64,000 bases of DNA from Trema orientale (Eukaryota; Streptophyta; Magnoliopsida; Rosales; Cannabaceae), in assembly GCA_002914845.1 (NCBI GenBank), contig JXTC01000001.1, positions 2,721,204 through 2,785,203 on the forward strand. The letters are read 5' to 3'. Numbering within the stretch: the stretch's first letter is position 1; the number at the start of each line of letters is the position of its first letter. This document shows, piece by piece, positions 48,269 through 61,600 of this stretch. The position numbers and the translations under genes were made by a program. Under the pieces are notes generated by a model that saw only the letters and a list, made by a program, of their open reading frames with translations, was not told where the DNA came from and searched no databases.

Positions 48269-51200
48269 ATCAAGGGTATATTAATGAATAATTATTACTT
48301 ATTTTCAATTGTATATATTGTAGTCTATTAACAATAAATTAGTGTTATTTTATTGCATATAATGGTGTATCGGTAGTAAATAAAATTCCCCCCTTAGGAT
48401 TATTCCTCATTGAAAGAGAAAAATTAACTTGTTATTAAGGAAATAAAATGCAAAAATCAAAATGCATTCTGCCAGATATATTATGACAATTCTGCCAGGT
48501 ACTACGACAACATTACCCGTTAAATAGCTAACTGCGATGTTGTTGATGTCTCATTGGTTTTGAAGGGACGAAGCAAAATTTACAAGAGACATAGTTGCAG
48601 AGGTATCACTCCAAGTGGAAAGTCTAGCATCCAAGGGAAATTCATTTCTGAAGTCTTCTACATCCTAATCCCACAAGACAGATTAGGTGTCTGTCAGTAA
48701 ATCACTTCTTTGAAAGAGAAGGACTGAAAAAAAAGGGAAATTCAAGTTTGTTTTTCCTTTTTTTGGTCAGAATGAGGCTAAAAAATCAATGCAGTGGTAT
48801 ATATTTTGTGGTTATTATTGATGAAATATTAATTATTTTGCTATTATTGATTAAGAGTTTGAATCCAAATATGTTGTTTTTCTGTTCTGATTTTTTAGTA
48901 GTACATGATTTTTTGTGTTTGGTATATTGATTTTATAACTTGGTATATGTGTGTATCTCCTGAACTAGTAGATGCAATATTTTTTTTTTATTAATGTTCA
49001 TTTCTTGGGTTCTTCATACAAGTTCATATACTGATTATGGAGTTGATGAAGATGAGAATTTTAAGTACCTTTTTATGGTGTTTGGAGCTTCCATTAAAGG
49101 GTAGCGTTACTGTAGACTTGTGATATCAGTTGATGGGATATAGGAATTATTACCTTTTTTGTACTGAGTTTGTAGTTTCTTTTATTTTGAAATGAAGAAT
49201 TTTCCTTTTTTTTTTTTTTCATTTTTAAGTACATGAATTTTTTTGTCTTGGTATATATGGTTATATAGCATATTTATTACTTTAGATATTTGATATTGTT
49301 ATCTTATTTTTAAGTTTTTACACTTTCAGGTACATGAATTTTTAGTCTTAGGATATGAAAATTTTATCATGGTATATGAGGCCATATACTAGATTCATTA
49401 CTTGCTATATTATTGTATTTATTTTTTGTTAGTAGAACGAAAAAATTATCATTGTATATGATATATACATATATATACCAGATTATGTATAAACACATAT
49501 ATTGTTGTCGAGATCTTATAAAGCAGTGAAAAAAGAAAGTATTATGAACAATTTTTTGAGTTGAGTCATTGTATATATAAACATATATACATGTTTAAAA
49601 TAACAAATTTATGTACCATTTCTTAGTTGGGTTATGGTATTTGAGCATAGTACACTGTTTCACAGATCTTGTCAGAGTATTAGAAGTTATATCCCTATTT
49701 CATATTAGTATGAATCATGAAGAAAATCTTATATACCTAATACAAAAAATTATATACCATAAAGAAAGAATTTTTGTCAATATACGTTATCATTCGTGAA
49801 CAGTTTTAGTCCTTTTTAAATTACTGAAGTATACTCTCAAAGTGAATATGTAGAAGCAAGTAAATAATAGTTTATATTTATATGAACTTGCACTACATAA
49901 AACATATGAACCAGCGAGAAAATTATTTAGTATTCAATATGTTCACAATTAAAAATATTCAGTATAATAACAATTGTTAAACCAAAAAACTAAAATATCA
50001 TATTATTTTTCTTAAATTAAACAAGACCATATGTATAATATCACTTTCACTTTTGTGTTTCCGTATCACTTGTGGATCCTGTCATCATCTTGCTATCGGC
50101 CTAATGATAAAGTTCTACGGCCATCTTCTGCTGATAGAATACCATTTTCTCTTGTGTTACTTCATTTTTAGCGACATTCATCATCAATACATCCGTTCTT
50201 TTTATTATAAATATTCCACAGTCGGCCCTGCTTTCATGAGAGAAATTATCAAAATTTACAAGTCATATACCATGTATTAAAAACTATATACTACGTTCAA
50301 ATTAGCATGTACCACACTGAGGTGTCAAAGTAAGTTCATAAGTCATATACCAAATATTAAAAGTCATGTACTATAGCCAATTTCATATATATCAATATTG
50401 ATTTTGTAGAGTTATCTTACCCATTTTGTTGTATTTCAATATCCTCTATAAGTTCAAGGCGAAGTCTTCTTGGTTGATCTGTTTTCTCTTCTCATAAAAG
50501 GTTGTGGATTCCAAGAGGTTTGGTATCATTATTGTGTAAACAACAAGTACTACAAGAGATTTGATCACTTAGTTTTTGGTATAATGTACTCTATTTTAAT
50601 TAGAATTCTACAAATATATGAACCAAATACACAAGGTTATGAATGAAACATATAAACTTATTAACTAAATACAAATTAAACAGATACTTAAAAATTTATG
50701 AACCACTATGAAAAATTTATTAACCAAATAGAATTGGATATTACGTGAATTTACTTTTTAAATTGATAACTATAAACCACACACATTATATAGTTAAAAT
50801 AAATATTGTATAGAAATCAGTTCACAGTACCAAACATTGAAAAAATAATGAACCTAAAATTAATATAATATAATTTATGAACTCATCTTATTATTTATGA
50901 ACGACAATGAAAAATTCATGTATCACTATGAAAAATTCATGAACCAAACAGAATTGGATATTACTTGAATGTATGCACTTGAGGAATGTGTGCAATTGAG
51001 AAAAACAGAAATCTATAAACCAGATACCTATAAATCGTATATCTATAAACCAACAAATTAAATGAGGAAACACAAATTATGATTTAACCTATCTTAGAAC
51101 AACAAAAATAATAACTTGCAACAACAGGAAGATTACATCAAGCAAGCATTAGAATGCAACAAAAGAAGAGAAAAATTGACCATAAAAAGAGTTAAAAGAA

Positions 51201-53542
51201 AACCAAGAGATTCTTGAAATAACATTTATTATTATCTACAGGTCATATTGGAAGACAAATTTTGATTTATTTTTAATAAAAACTAGTAGCACATTACTTC
51301 ATCAAACAACCATTCACATGACTAATAATATACAAGAGATATTTAGAATGGGATATACCAAGATACAAATATAATATACCCTGCTTAAAAAGTCATGTAC
51401 CCTATATAAAAAACTATGAACCGAATTTTATATAATTCAGATTAGATCAAACAATATCAAAATCCTTATTTTTTCACCATAATCATGAACTAAAATGGCA
51501 ATTTATCAACCAAATACCAAAACCCCTAGAATAGGATATATCAAGATAAAAATATAATATATCTGCTAAAAAATTCATGTACCACAACTAGAGAAAGATA
51601 GACCATAGTTAAAAGTTTATGAACCAAACACAATCTGAAATTCAAATCATCTCCCATATAAACTAAATTATATTTATCATATCTAGAGTAAAATAGGTCG
51701 CAATTTAAAAGAATTTATGTTATAGAAATATAATCCTAAAATCAAACTTAATTTAAATAAAACTAAAATCTAAAAAAATACAATTGTTTATGAATATATC
51801 TATAAATAATAATCAAATTAAAGTTGATATACCTTTCAACCAATAAAAACTTGTTGTAGGACCTTCAATCATCAATGGCATTCCTTCGATCTTTGTTGAG
51901 ATCGGAGAATCTTTGATCTTCGTTGAGATTCGGCGGGTTTTTGGTCTTCATTGAAATTTAATGGACATTCGATCTTTGTCGAGATCGGCGAACCTTCGAC
52001 CATCGTCAAGATCTAGTGGGAGTTGTAGAAGCAAAGCTCTTATTCATGATTATGATCTGCACTATGAAGGAGAGAGTGACAGAACGCGTGAGGAAAAAAA
52101 AAAAAGGAAAAATGACGATGAAGATGAGTTATGAGCTTTGAGGGGTATTATTGGTACTAAATTTCTAACGGGCCTTTTGTTGGATATAAATCTATAAGAT
52201 TTGAGCTGTGGCTATGAACTAAAATGAGGTCCAAAATTTGGTTATATATCAAGTCAACCCATCTTTTTATCTCTTTTGCTATCTTCGAGAAAAGTATTTG
52301 TATAAAAATCCGGATTTTGAAGAGGGTAAATTGAGAATTTTATCAATTTTTAGATTATTTAATGGAAGGACTAATTTGTAAAATTTCTTTAGAAATAGGG
52401 ACTAAAATATAATTTTTGATGACAAAATTGAAAGAGTTTTGGGAAATGGGGGACTATTGTGTAATTTTTTAAAAATGCACCATCCCCTATACCATTCATG
52501 TGGGTTCTCTTTTCCCAGTCACTCTCTCTCTTCTCCTCACCCGATCTCTCTCTCTCTCCCTCGTCTCTCTCGTGTCTCAACCGAAGGGGAAACATGAGGA
52601 GTAGCCGCCTCGGCCACCTTCCGGCCAGCTCAGCCACCGGCAAAACTCCCCACGCCGCTTGGATACCTGCCGCCGCCGGAGCTACCCGCTGTCACCAGAG
52701 AAGGAAGTGAGCTGCAGAAGAGTTTTGATTTCCAGCGTCGTTTTAGGCCGTTTTAGCTCGCATCCTTAGGCTCGTTGGATTTGTCTTGTCGAGAGGAGAC
52801 TTCAGATATATATATCGTGACTCTATTTTACCCGGTTTGAAAGTTACCATTTTTTAGTATTTTGAGCTTAAGTTTGACTTTTTGATTAGGCCATTGGATT
52901 GTATTTTTGATGTCATTTTTGGAATATACTTGGAAAATGGCGAAGATTGATATATATATATATTGACTATGTTTAGTGACGGGCATGAAAAACAAAATCG
53001 GAGGCTAAGATTTGCCTCGTTTTGGACGAATTATATGTCTAACCTAGCTATTTTTTATGCTAGAAATTCAGTGAAGAGGTCCGTTTGTGGATTGGAAACT
53101 CCGTTGAGAAGTTAGTTTTTCGCAAGAGAACGATCGAAGGTATAGAATTGGTTCCCAATCTTTCGAGTGATCGTCCAACTATACCTTGACGATCCAATAG
53201 CGTGGTATCGCTATTCGAGTGAGATAGGCATTCAGCTACCTCTATTTTATATCGTTTTTAAATAAAATTTATTTTCTGTAACATATGATGACAAATGTGA
53301 TTTTGGAACTATTTAAATATCTATAATGGGATTTGATTGTGTGATATATATTGTATTACTCTGGGAATTTTCTGAGTGCAGGTTATTTTTGGGTTTATAA
53401 AAAATAAGGCTGTTATGCTGCCCATTTTTCTATAAAACCTAATATGCTTACTTTATTGAAAAATCAGAGCACAATAGTTTTCACACTTCAGTTCTATATC
53501 ACACGTGTCATACGATTATACATGAGCACCGTGTTAGCATCG

Positions 53543-56489
53543 TGTAACACTCCCTAGCTTATCTATATGACTATATAGGTCAAAGTAGGAAGTATTATTT
53601 TTTTATAAAAGTATTATTCTTTTATAAATTATAACTTTAGTTTTGTTAAAAAAAAAAGGCCAATTTAAACTTTTCAAGCTATAAAATAAAAGAGGCTGCG
53701 TGGCATTACTTTCTGAAAGTATCTTTACAAAATATACGACTAAAAAGTATATCAGATTATTTTGCTATCAGTAATAATATTTACAGCACATCAAATATTA
53801 AAAGACAAAGACATCGACCACAAGTCAAGTTCGTCTACATCTATATGAAGCGTGCTAGCCAACCAGTAACTCTATACATCATATATCTCTTCACTTATAT
53901 CATAGGAACTAAATGAGCTAATGCTCAGTAAGTAAAGATCATGCATGCTTATGAACGTATTTCATGCATAAACTTTATTGAAATTCCTATTATACTCTTT
54001 CTTTCATAACTTTTCATTTTGATGCAATTTTCTTAGAAAACGTTTCATGCATAAACTTTATTGAAATTCCCATTGTACTCTTTCTTTCATAACTTTTTAT
54101 TTTGATGTATTTTTCTTAGAAAATGTTTCTTTATAGAGCTCTTGAGTACACTATAAAGCCGCGGCAGTCGGTAGAGCGTGCCCACCTATATGAAAAGAAA
54201 ATACATGGCCAATGCGAACCATACCTACCCAACGCAGACTGACTAGGTAATGCATCTCACATAACTTATAGTACAATATTCAGTCCCAACAGTCGGTAAG
54301 CTATGCCTACCTATGCGGGAAGGATGCTTGTGCAAACTATACTTACCCAACGTAGACAGACTAAACAATGTACTTAAAATATATCTTGTAGAATCAGTAC
54401 AATTGTACTACTTTAAATCAAATGCGTGGAAAACTTCACTTCTTTAAAATCATGCTTAAATGATTATATCATACTTATATCTTTTACGAATTTACAACAA
54501 TTATAGGAATAACATATAATTAATATAATACACACAATCATGTAGAAAAATATCTATATTTACTAGGGTCAATATCCTTTGTGGCAGAGTATATGGCTGA
54601 TATGAATTTTATTACAAAAATAATCATTACAACGTAAAATGATTAAAGAAAATAAACACAAAACTGAAATCACAACTTTCACAAAATTACGAAACCTAAT
54701 TACAAAATGAATCGAAAGCATACAAGTGATATGAGATACGTAGTAGCAAATAACTAGCATTGAAAACTGATTAAAATCATCAAAATATGAGTGCTAATAC
54801 TTTAGTACAAAAATGTTCTAAAATAGCACATACTTTCGTAAAAACTAGTCCATTTGCTTTCAAATAGTACTATTTAGTTTTAAAAATATTTGGACAGTAT
54901 CTCCTCTATTTTTAGGATATTTCCACATCTTTTAAATCATGGTTTAGACCTGCAATAAAAATTAATAGGCCAATTCCCATATATGCACATCAAACAGGAT
55001 CATTTAGAATAACCTAAGTGCACTTGAATTCCTTTTGGTTTAGACAAAGTTTAAACCCATTATTATACTTGTATGTCATCACAGCCAGCAAGTAAATAGA
55101 TGTAATATACATAAAACGATTAATGTCTTACACATTCTAAGTAAATAAATCAAATTACAAGTGTAGATAACTTACTCCAATTATGAAAACACTTGAATCC
55201 ACAAATAGTAAATTTTGGGGTTCTAGGTCTAATTTTATTTTTCCACTTAAATTCTATACTTCTAGCTATATAAGTGAGTTTGTAAGACTTTTATTTATCT
55301 TATAAAAGCTTTGCTAAAACTCTTGCCTTCTACTTCTACCAAATTGATTCTCAAGGCTTTGAAATTGATTTTAAGACTCAAGAGGACCTAGAAGAACCAT
55401 TATTTAAGTGGTATCAAGTGTAGAATTGAAATAAGAAAATAAAACCTAGGAAGAAGAACTAGTAGAATTACCTTGACTAGTTTGGACATATCTTGCTTTC
55501 TTGATCTCTAATTTGAGTTCTACCACTTAGAAACTCTTAGAAATGGTTGAGAGGAGTTGAAAAAAGTTTAAAAAGGAGTTAGGGAGTTTCAGGTCGTGGC
55601 TGGAGGGAAAAGAGAAGAAAATGACCAGATTTGGTCTAAAAATGATACTTAATGACTAAGAAATGGCATAACTTAAATTATGAGGGGTATTTTGGGTATT
55701 TTATATATTACTTTCCATGTGTTTAGCTCTAAAACATCCTTGGTATACTCACCATATTATCGATCAATTCCATACACCCAAGTGTAGACAAAGTTAGTGA
55801 ATCCTAGCTTAAAAAATGAAATCTAGTCATACTTTGACTTATAATCTCATATGGCTAATCTTATTGTAATATGGTAGAATCTAACCCCATAACTAATCAT
55901 TAAATATAAAAATAAGTCAATTAGACTCCAATTAATAATGAAAACATAGTATTAGTACTCAACTATCAGAATGCATAAAAAGACACTACGCGATTAAGCC
56001 GAGTCTAAGCTAGCTTAGTGTAATAAAATACAATTCAGTCCAATGAATGTCACATCGTACTTATCTGGAATCAATATTTTAGAAAATACTAGAAATAAAT
56101 TCTACATATTAATTAAAAGCTATTTGACATGTTACATGCACTGTGAATTTGGCTCCGAAATGCGTAAAAAATTACACTTTACTGAAAATTATCATTTGAC
56201 CAAATTATCAGCAAATATAATTATCATATGCATGCACATTGTATTGTATTAATAAATATATTCTTTGTTTCTTTCACACACCAAGCTCTCTCACTGAGGG
56301 TACTGAGCCTTTACACTACATGGGAACACTTCGACAAATATCAGTATAATAATATATATCAAAGGCATTTAACAATAAAGAAAGAGCAATTTACTATAAA
56401 GTTGATACTAGTTACTTGATATGTCTATTATGCAATATGAACATGTTTATTATTGGCTTATTATGCAAGTGAGAATCTTGGGCATCACA
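53543..56489 (-). mobile_element. Nested solo LTR, 2947 bp, Ty3/gypsy-like
   Basis: It starts TGTAACACTCCC and ends GGGCATCACA, flanked by the perfect duplication CATCG at 53538-53542 and 56490-56494. There is no coding sequence or primer binding site. The minus orientation is an inference: read that way it starts TGTGATGCCC, ends GGGAGTGTTACA and has a typical ACTTACTGAGCATTAGCTCA segment. An internal 83-bp direct duplication spans 53961-54126, and a loose duplication (CAGTCGGTA...CCTACC) spans about 54165-54372. Confidence 0.8.
53961..54126. repeat. 83-bp tandem duplication inside the nested LTR
   Basis: The phrase ttcatgcataaactttattg begins at 53961 and 54044. The two copies differ at a few sites only. 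Confidence 0.85.
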
Positions 56490-57384
56490 CATCGTGGGTT
56501 TATAGTATGGCGCTACGTGCCCCATCATCGGTGTAGAGTCTGTAAACTCGCCCGAGGTTTGTTTCTTCTAATTACTTCTCTATTTGGTAGGTGTAGGTAA
56601 TTCAGTTGCCCCTTTATGTTTGGTAGACGATACATGGGTGTCCCCTCCGGGTATGGACTTAGGTGTCAGGTAGGCTGTTAAGTACACTTAGTGCCATCAT
56701 CCTGGGTTTCTACAGATGAGAGGATGTGAGCTCATGGGTATGGGTTGATTTGTGTCATGTATATATGAATTGAATGGTTTTGCTTATACTGTTTTATATA
56801 TACATATACATATAGATTTCCAGTTTTGGACTATTATATGTATGTATTGGATTTTAAACTAACCATGCAGGAACTTTCTATCACTAAAATATTTTCCATT
56901 AAAGTAAATATTTTCTAAGTGTGCATTTTATGCTCACCCCCTACCTTCATTCCTCAGGTGTTATTCAGTGCGACCTTGGTGATCAAGAGGATTAAGAGGC
57001 TGTCTGTGATTGTAGTTCATTATTTTGGTAATGCTTATTGGTATGGTATTTAGATTATGTATTAGCATTGAACCAAGATTACTACTTTCTATTATGTTTG
57101 TGAACTTATGTATGCCATTTTGGTCTTGATATTTGTGGTAGATGATGATGATACTTGAACTCTATTTTGAACAACGTTTTTCAATTACTATTCGATCTAT
57201 GTTTAATGGTGTATACGAACTGTGGGAGAGGTTCACGAGATGAAATTCCAAATATTTTATTCAAATGGACTATTTTATAAAATTGAAACTTTCAAGATAT
57301 TTTTCAAATAAATCAAGGAATTTCTCATCTTTGTGAAATTTTCCTTCTGTTACCGGCCCAGGTTTTGGGTCGTGATAGAAATTG

Positions 57385-57396
57385 TGGTATCAGAGC
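57385..57396 (+). promoter_or_regulatory. Primer binding site for initiator Met-tRNA
   Basis: TGGTATCAGAGC is the standard 12-base complement to the 3' end of plant initiator Met-tRNA. It lies seven bases after the 5' LTR and fixes the left edge of the internal region. Confidence 0.9.
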
Positions 57397-57465
57397 TTGA
57401 GTTTAATAGCTTGGACATATCACCATTAAACTAACAGCTTGGCATATTGTTTAAGACTATTAAGA

Positions 57466-58410
57466 ATGTCTCTAAGAAGAGTTTCGAGGCACCAGCCAGG
57501 TGCCGAACCTCCTTATCGTCTGGATTTCACTCATCTGATCGAGGCAATGCAGCGGGCATTCACCCAGATGAGCAATCTAGACTATTAGCCTCCAACTCTT
57601 AGGAAACGTCAGCTAGAGCAGTCCGATCACCTCCAGCGATTCATGCGTCTCTAGCCAGGGCAGTTTGACGGAAGACCAAAAGCTCTCACAGTGATTGCTT
57701 GGTTGCGTGAGATAGAGAGGCACTTTTTAGCGCTTGGTACTCTAGTAGAGTTTTGCATGGTCTTTGTCGTTACCCCATCTGACTGGGAGTGCCACTCGCT
57801 AGTGGGAGACAGTGGAACGGATGCAAGATATGGTAGATCTGACCTGGGAGGACTTTGAATGGGTTTTCAGGGCCCAGTATGCTAATGAGGACCAACAGGA
57901 TGAAGTTGTGAACTGGTTTGAGACTTTGATCCAAGGTAACAAAATAGTGAATGAGTACCTGATAGAGTTCACTGAGTTAGTAAGTGTTGCTCTTAGACTG
58001 GGTACGAGTGAGAAGTACCATCAGGAGCCGTCTGAATCAAAATATTTTCAATAGAATTAGCATTCAAACTTTCCATATTCTTCCTAAGATTGCAATGGCT
58101 GCCTAGTATGCAGAAGCCATCGAAGAGAGAATAGATTCCAGGAGGAATCTACAGAGAGATAACGACAGGAAAGTTACCAGAAGGAATCAAGGGCGGTGGT
58201 CAGCCTAGAGTACTTCGAATAGTAGAAGCTCGAATAGTAGTGGTTCTTCAGGGGGTGGCAGAGGTAATTCGTATAGAGGACGTTTTTCTTATGGCTAGCC
58301 AGATCATCGGAAGAAGGAGTGTCCTAATTGTCTACAGAAATTTTTTCTTTCTCAAGGAGGACCGCAGAGGAGCCAGTCAGGTTCTGTTTCTTATTAGAAC
58401 ACTCAGGCAA
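57466..58410 (+). pseudogene. gag of the chromovirus, broken
   Basis: The frame opens at the ATG at 57466 (MSLRRVSRHQPGAEPPYRLD). TAG stops follow at 57586 and 57652, and a frameshift lies between about 57730 and 57812. The gag core is recognisable: FDGRPKALTVIAWLREIERHF, then the retrotransposon gag segment DLTWEDFEWVFRAQY with NEYLIEFTELV. A Ser/Gly/Arg-rich spacer and a damaged zinc-knuckle region (PDHRKKECPNC at about 58299-58331) follow. The usual CxxCG start of the knuckle has been lost and a TAG stands just before it at 58296. It is not functional. Confidence 0.8.
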
Positions 58411-58614
58411 GGCTGCAACAGTTACAAGGTATTTCGCAGACTTTTACTTTCCTTCAGCCTTATCAGTATCAATACTGCCTTCAGGATTACACCTAGAATT
58501 TTCAGACTCCTCGAGCCTCTGGGAGTCAAGGTGGGCGTGGATATGGCGGCAGTGGTCTAGAGTTCAGCAGTAGCCATCCTGGTCAGGGGAGAAGCAACAA
58601 GGGGAAAGGGAAGG

Positions 58615-61600
58615 TGATTGGTCAAGCCCATGCTTTTACTGGAACTGACGATGCTCAAGATTGCACTGGCCGAGGTGTTGTTGACGGTATAATCCTTATT
58701 TCACACTCTTAGGCACATATTTTATTTAATACTGGTGCATCCCATTCATTCTTATCCTTATTATTTGCTCAACTATTAGGGTTAGAATTTTCTGATTTGG
58801 ATTATATATTGATGTTGGGTACACTTTTGGGTAGAGTAGCCGATGTGTCTAGTGTGTGTAAGTCTTATCAGGTTATGGTTGGTGATAGAAAATTACTTAT
58901 TGGTCTAATCGTGTTACCGATGGGATAGTATGACATAATACTCAGTATGGATTGGTTGTCGAAGTATCGAGCTGTTGTGGACTGTCATATGAAGCAAGTG
59001 ACTCTTTTTCCTAGTGATGGACATCCCATTATCTATCAAGCTAGAATGAGTCTGTTGAAGCCAAGTCCTATTTTGAAAGTGGTGGAAGGAAAAAACTCAA
59101 GTGTTATAAGAATTTGTTTGCCATTGATGGCGAGGTGAGGACAGACGATCAAGACCTATAGATTCTAGTAGCATGTGACTATTTGGAGGTATTTCCTGAA
59201 GACTTACTAGGATTACCACCAGATAGGGAGATCGAGTTCTGCATTGAACTAGTTCTTAGAGCTCAGTCAGTTTCTATTCCAGCCTATCATATGGTGCCTG
59301 CAGAGATGAAAGAATTGAGAGAACAATTGGATGACCTGATTTCCAAAGACTTCATTCGTAGTAGCACTTCTCCTTGGGGTACTCCTGTCTTATTTACAAA
59401 GAAGGCTGATGGTTCGTTTAGGCTTTGTATGGACTACTAGAAGTTCAATCAGTTGATAATGAAGAACAAGTACCCTTTGCCACGGATAGATGAGTTGTTT
59501 GATCAACTCGGTGGTTCAAGATTCTTCTCTAAGATTGATTTGAGATCTGGTTATCATCAGTTGAAGATAAGAGAGGATGATATACCTAAGATAGCATTCA
59601 GAACTCGATATAGTCACTTTGAGTTTCCATTCGCTTTGATGAATGCTCTTGCAGCTTTTATGAATCTTATCAATCGGATTTTCACGCCGTTTTTGGATCA
59701 TTTTGTGGTTGTGTTCATCGACGATATCCTGAAGTATTCTAAGACTCGAGAAGAGTATGCCGAATGTGTGGGGATAGTACTTAAAATCTTGAGAGATGAT
59801 CAGCTGTATACTAAGAAATTGAAATGTGACTTTTGGATGTCAGAAGTGAAATTCTTGTGGCACGTGATTTCTCATGGAGGCATTTCAGTCAATCCTGGTA
59901 AGATAGAAGTTGTTCTAGAATGGAAAAGACCGAGAAATATGATAGAGGTATGGAGTTTCCTCAGTTTGGCAGGCTATTACCGTCGTTTGTGCAAGATTTC
60001 TCGAGAATCGTTTTGCCTTTGACCAAGTTGATAAGAAAGGATGTCAATTTTATTGGGAATCACGAAAGTGGAGAAGTTTTTGTCAGATTGAAGCATAATT
60101 TAATGACTGCACCTGTTTTTACTATTCCTGACAGTAACGAGCTTTATGTAGTGTATATCGATGCTTTAAAGATGGGTTTGGGCGGTGTCTTAATGTAGAA
60201 TGATCGAGTTGTGGCTTATGTTTCATGTCAGTTGAAGCCACATAAGAGAAACTATCCCACTCATGACCTAGAGCTTGCAGTGGTGATCTTTGCACTGAAG
60301 ATTTGGATATGTTACTCGTATAGTATAAAGTTCGACATATTCTCTGATTATAAGAGTTTGAAGTATCTCTTTACTCAGAAGGATCTGAACTTGAGACAGT
60401 AAAGATGGGTTGAGTATATGGAGGATAATGACTTCGACCTACAATAACATCCTGGTAAGGCCAATGTTGTAGCTGATGCACTGAGTAGAAAACCCCGTGA
60501 TGTACTAGCTGCACTGGTGTTTAAAGATTGGAAGAACTCAGTTGTGATTGGTGACTACAACTCCAGTACTTCAAGAATGAAAGAGTTGCTTGCCTGAGTA
60601 ATATTGTGATTTCACCATCACTTTTCTAGACTGTCCAGTAGAGCCAGTGGCAAGATCGAGAATTGAGGACAATCTGGAACCAGTTTCAAAATGATGAACA
60701 GTTAGATGGTTGGAGCACCAATAGAGAAGGGTTGTTGCTTTTCAGTGGAAGGTTAGTTGTAGCAAATGATCCTAATCTTCGAGAAACTATTCTAAATGAA
60801 GCTCACAAATCAAGGTTCACAGTACATCCGAGTAATACTTGCTAGTGTTTACTGGAATAAATTTCCGGAAAATATTTTCTTAAAATTATTTTCAAGAACA
60901 CCATAGTTTTGTAAGATCAAGAAACGCAGTGGAATTGGTCGTTTAAATTTTTTTTTTTTTACAAAACGTTTCGGATCGTGATCTAATATAAATTAACTCT
61001 TGTCCTAGACAAGAACAATATCCGGATTCGTCCACAACCTTCTCGTCTTTCTGTCTATTTTCGAAAGCCGTTTGATTGATCAGGTGAGTGGTCACCTTCT
61101 TGATTCCCAACAAAGAGATCTGCAGACGAACAAGAAGACAATCTCCTTGATCCGATTTCTCTAGGATGGCTGAAACACCAAGGACAGTGAATCTCTAGTG
61201 GTGGCCGATTTTCTCTGCTCTTTCTCTCTCTGTTTTCGTGTGACACTCTCTTCTCAAATGAGTGTTTTTCATGTAACACTAGTTCTGTATAGTTGGAGCA
61301 CTTTTCTCTTAACTATAGAGAGATTAGTAAACCCTAATGGGCTTATTAGGCTTGTTGGGCTCAACTGATCATCAAATAACTATTGGGCTTTAATTTGAGC
61401 TAGAAAGGGGACTAGATGAATCTATAAAGCCCAAGCTCCAATGGACCATATATCCACTATCATAATTGACTCTTAATTATGATTGGGCCTTGTCCATTAA
61501 TATTGGGGCATACCACTATAGGCCCAATATTGAACTCTTGGACTAAATATCATTTATTTTCTGTGAAGCTTATTAACAATTAATTAGCTTGATCTATTTA

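Larger units (their letters stand above)
44200..52293. other. AT-rich region with repeated words in opposite orientations, possible large inverted-repeat element
   Basis: At 44.8-45.15 and 48.75-49.45 kb the plus strand repeats words such as agtacatga, ggtatatga and gtacatgaattttt. At 50.2-51.7 kb their complements dominate (aaaattcatgtacc, tcatataccat, ttcatgaaccaaa). The outer parts also mirror each other: a CT-rich, leader-like segment at 44340-44640 reads rightwards, and one at 51830-52130 reads leftwards. This suggests two inverted arms of a large non-autonomous element, perhaps Mutator-like, with later insertions. I could not fix its ends or target duplication. No intact gene is present. 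Confidence 0.35.
52299..57377 (+). repeat. 5' LTR of the chromovirus, split by a nested solo LTR
   Basis: It starts TGTATAAAAATCC, matching the 3' LTR start TGTAAAAATCC at 63785, and ends near GGGTCGTGATA just before the primer binding site. The last bases are GATA instead of the usual GACA. Without the inserted 2947 bp and one 5-bp duplication it is about 2127 bp, close to the 2179 bp of the related solo LTR at 37579. A short GC-rich patch at about 52590-52700 encodes nothing convincing. Confidence 0.8.

Noticed and set aside
52498..52710. 70-codon frame in the 5' LTR
   Set aside because: It is the same LTR-internal GC-rich patch, with no domain and no conservation of frame in the related LTR.
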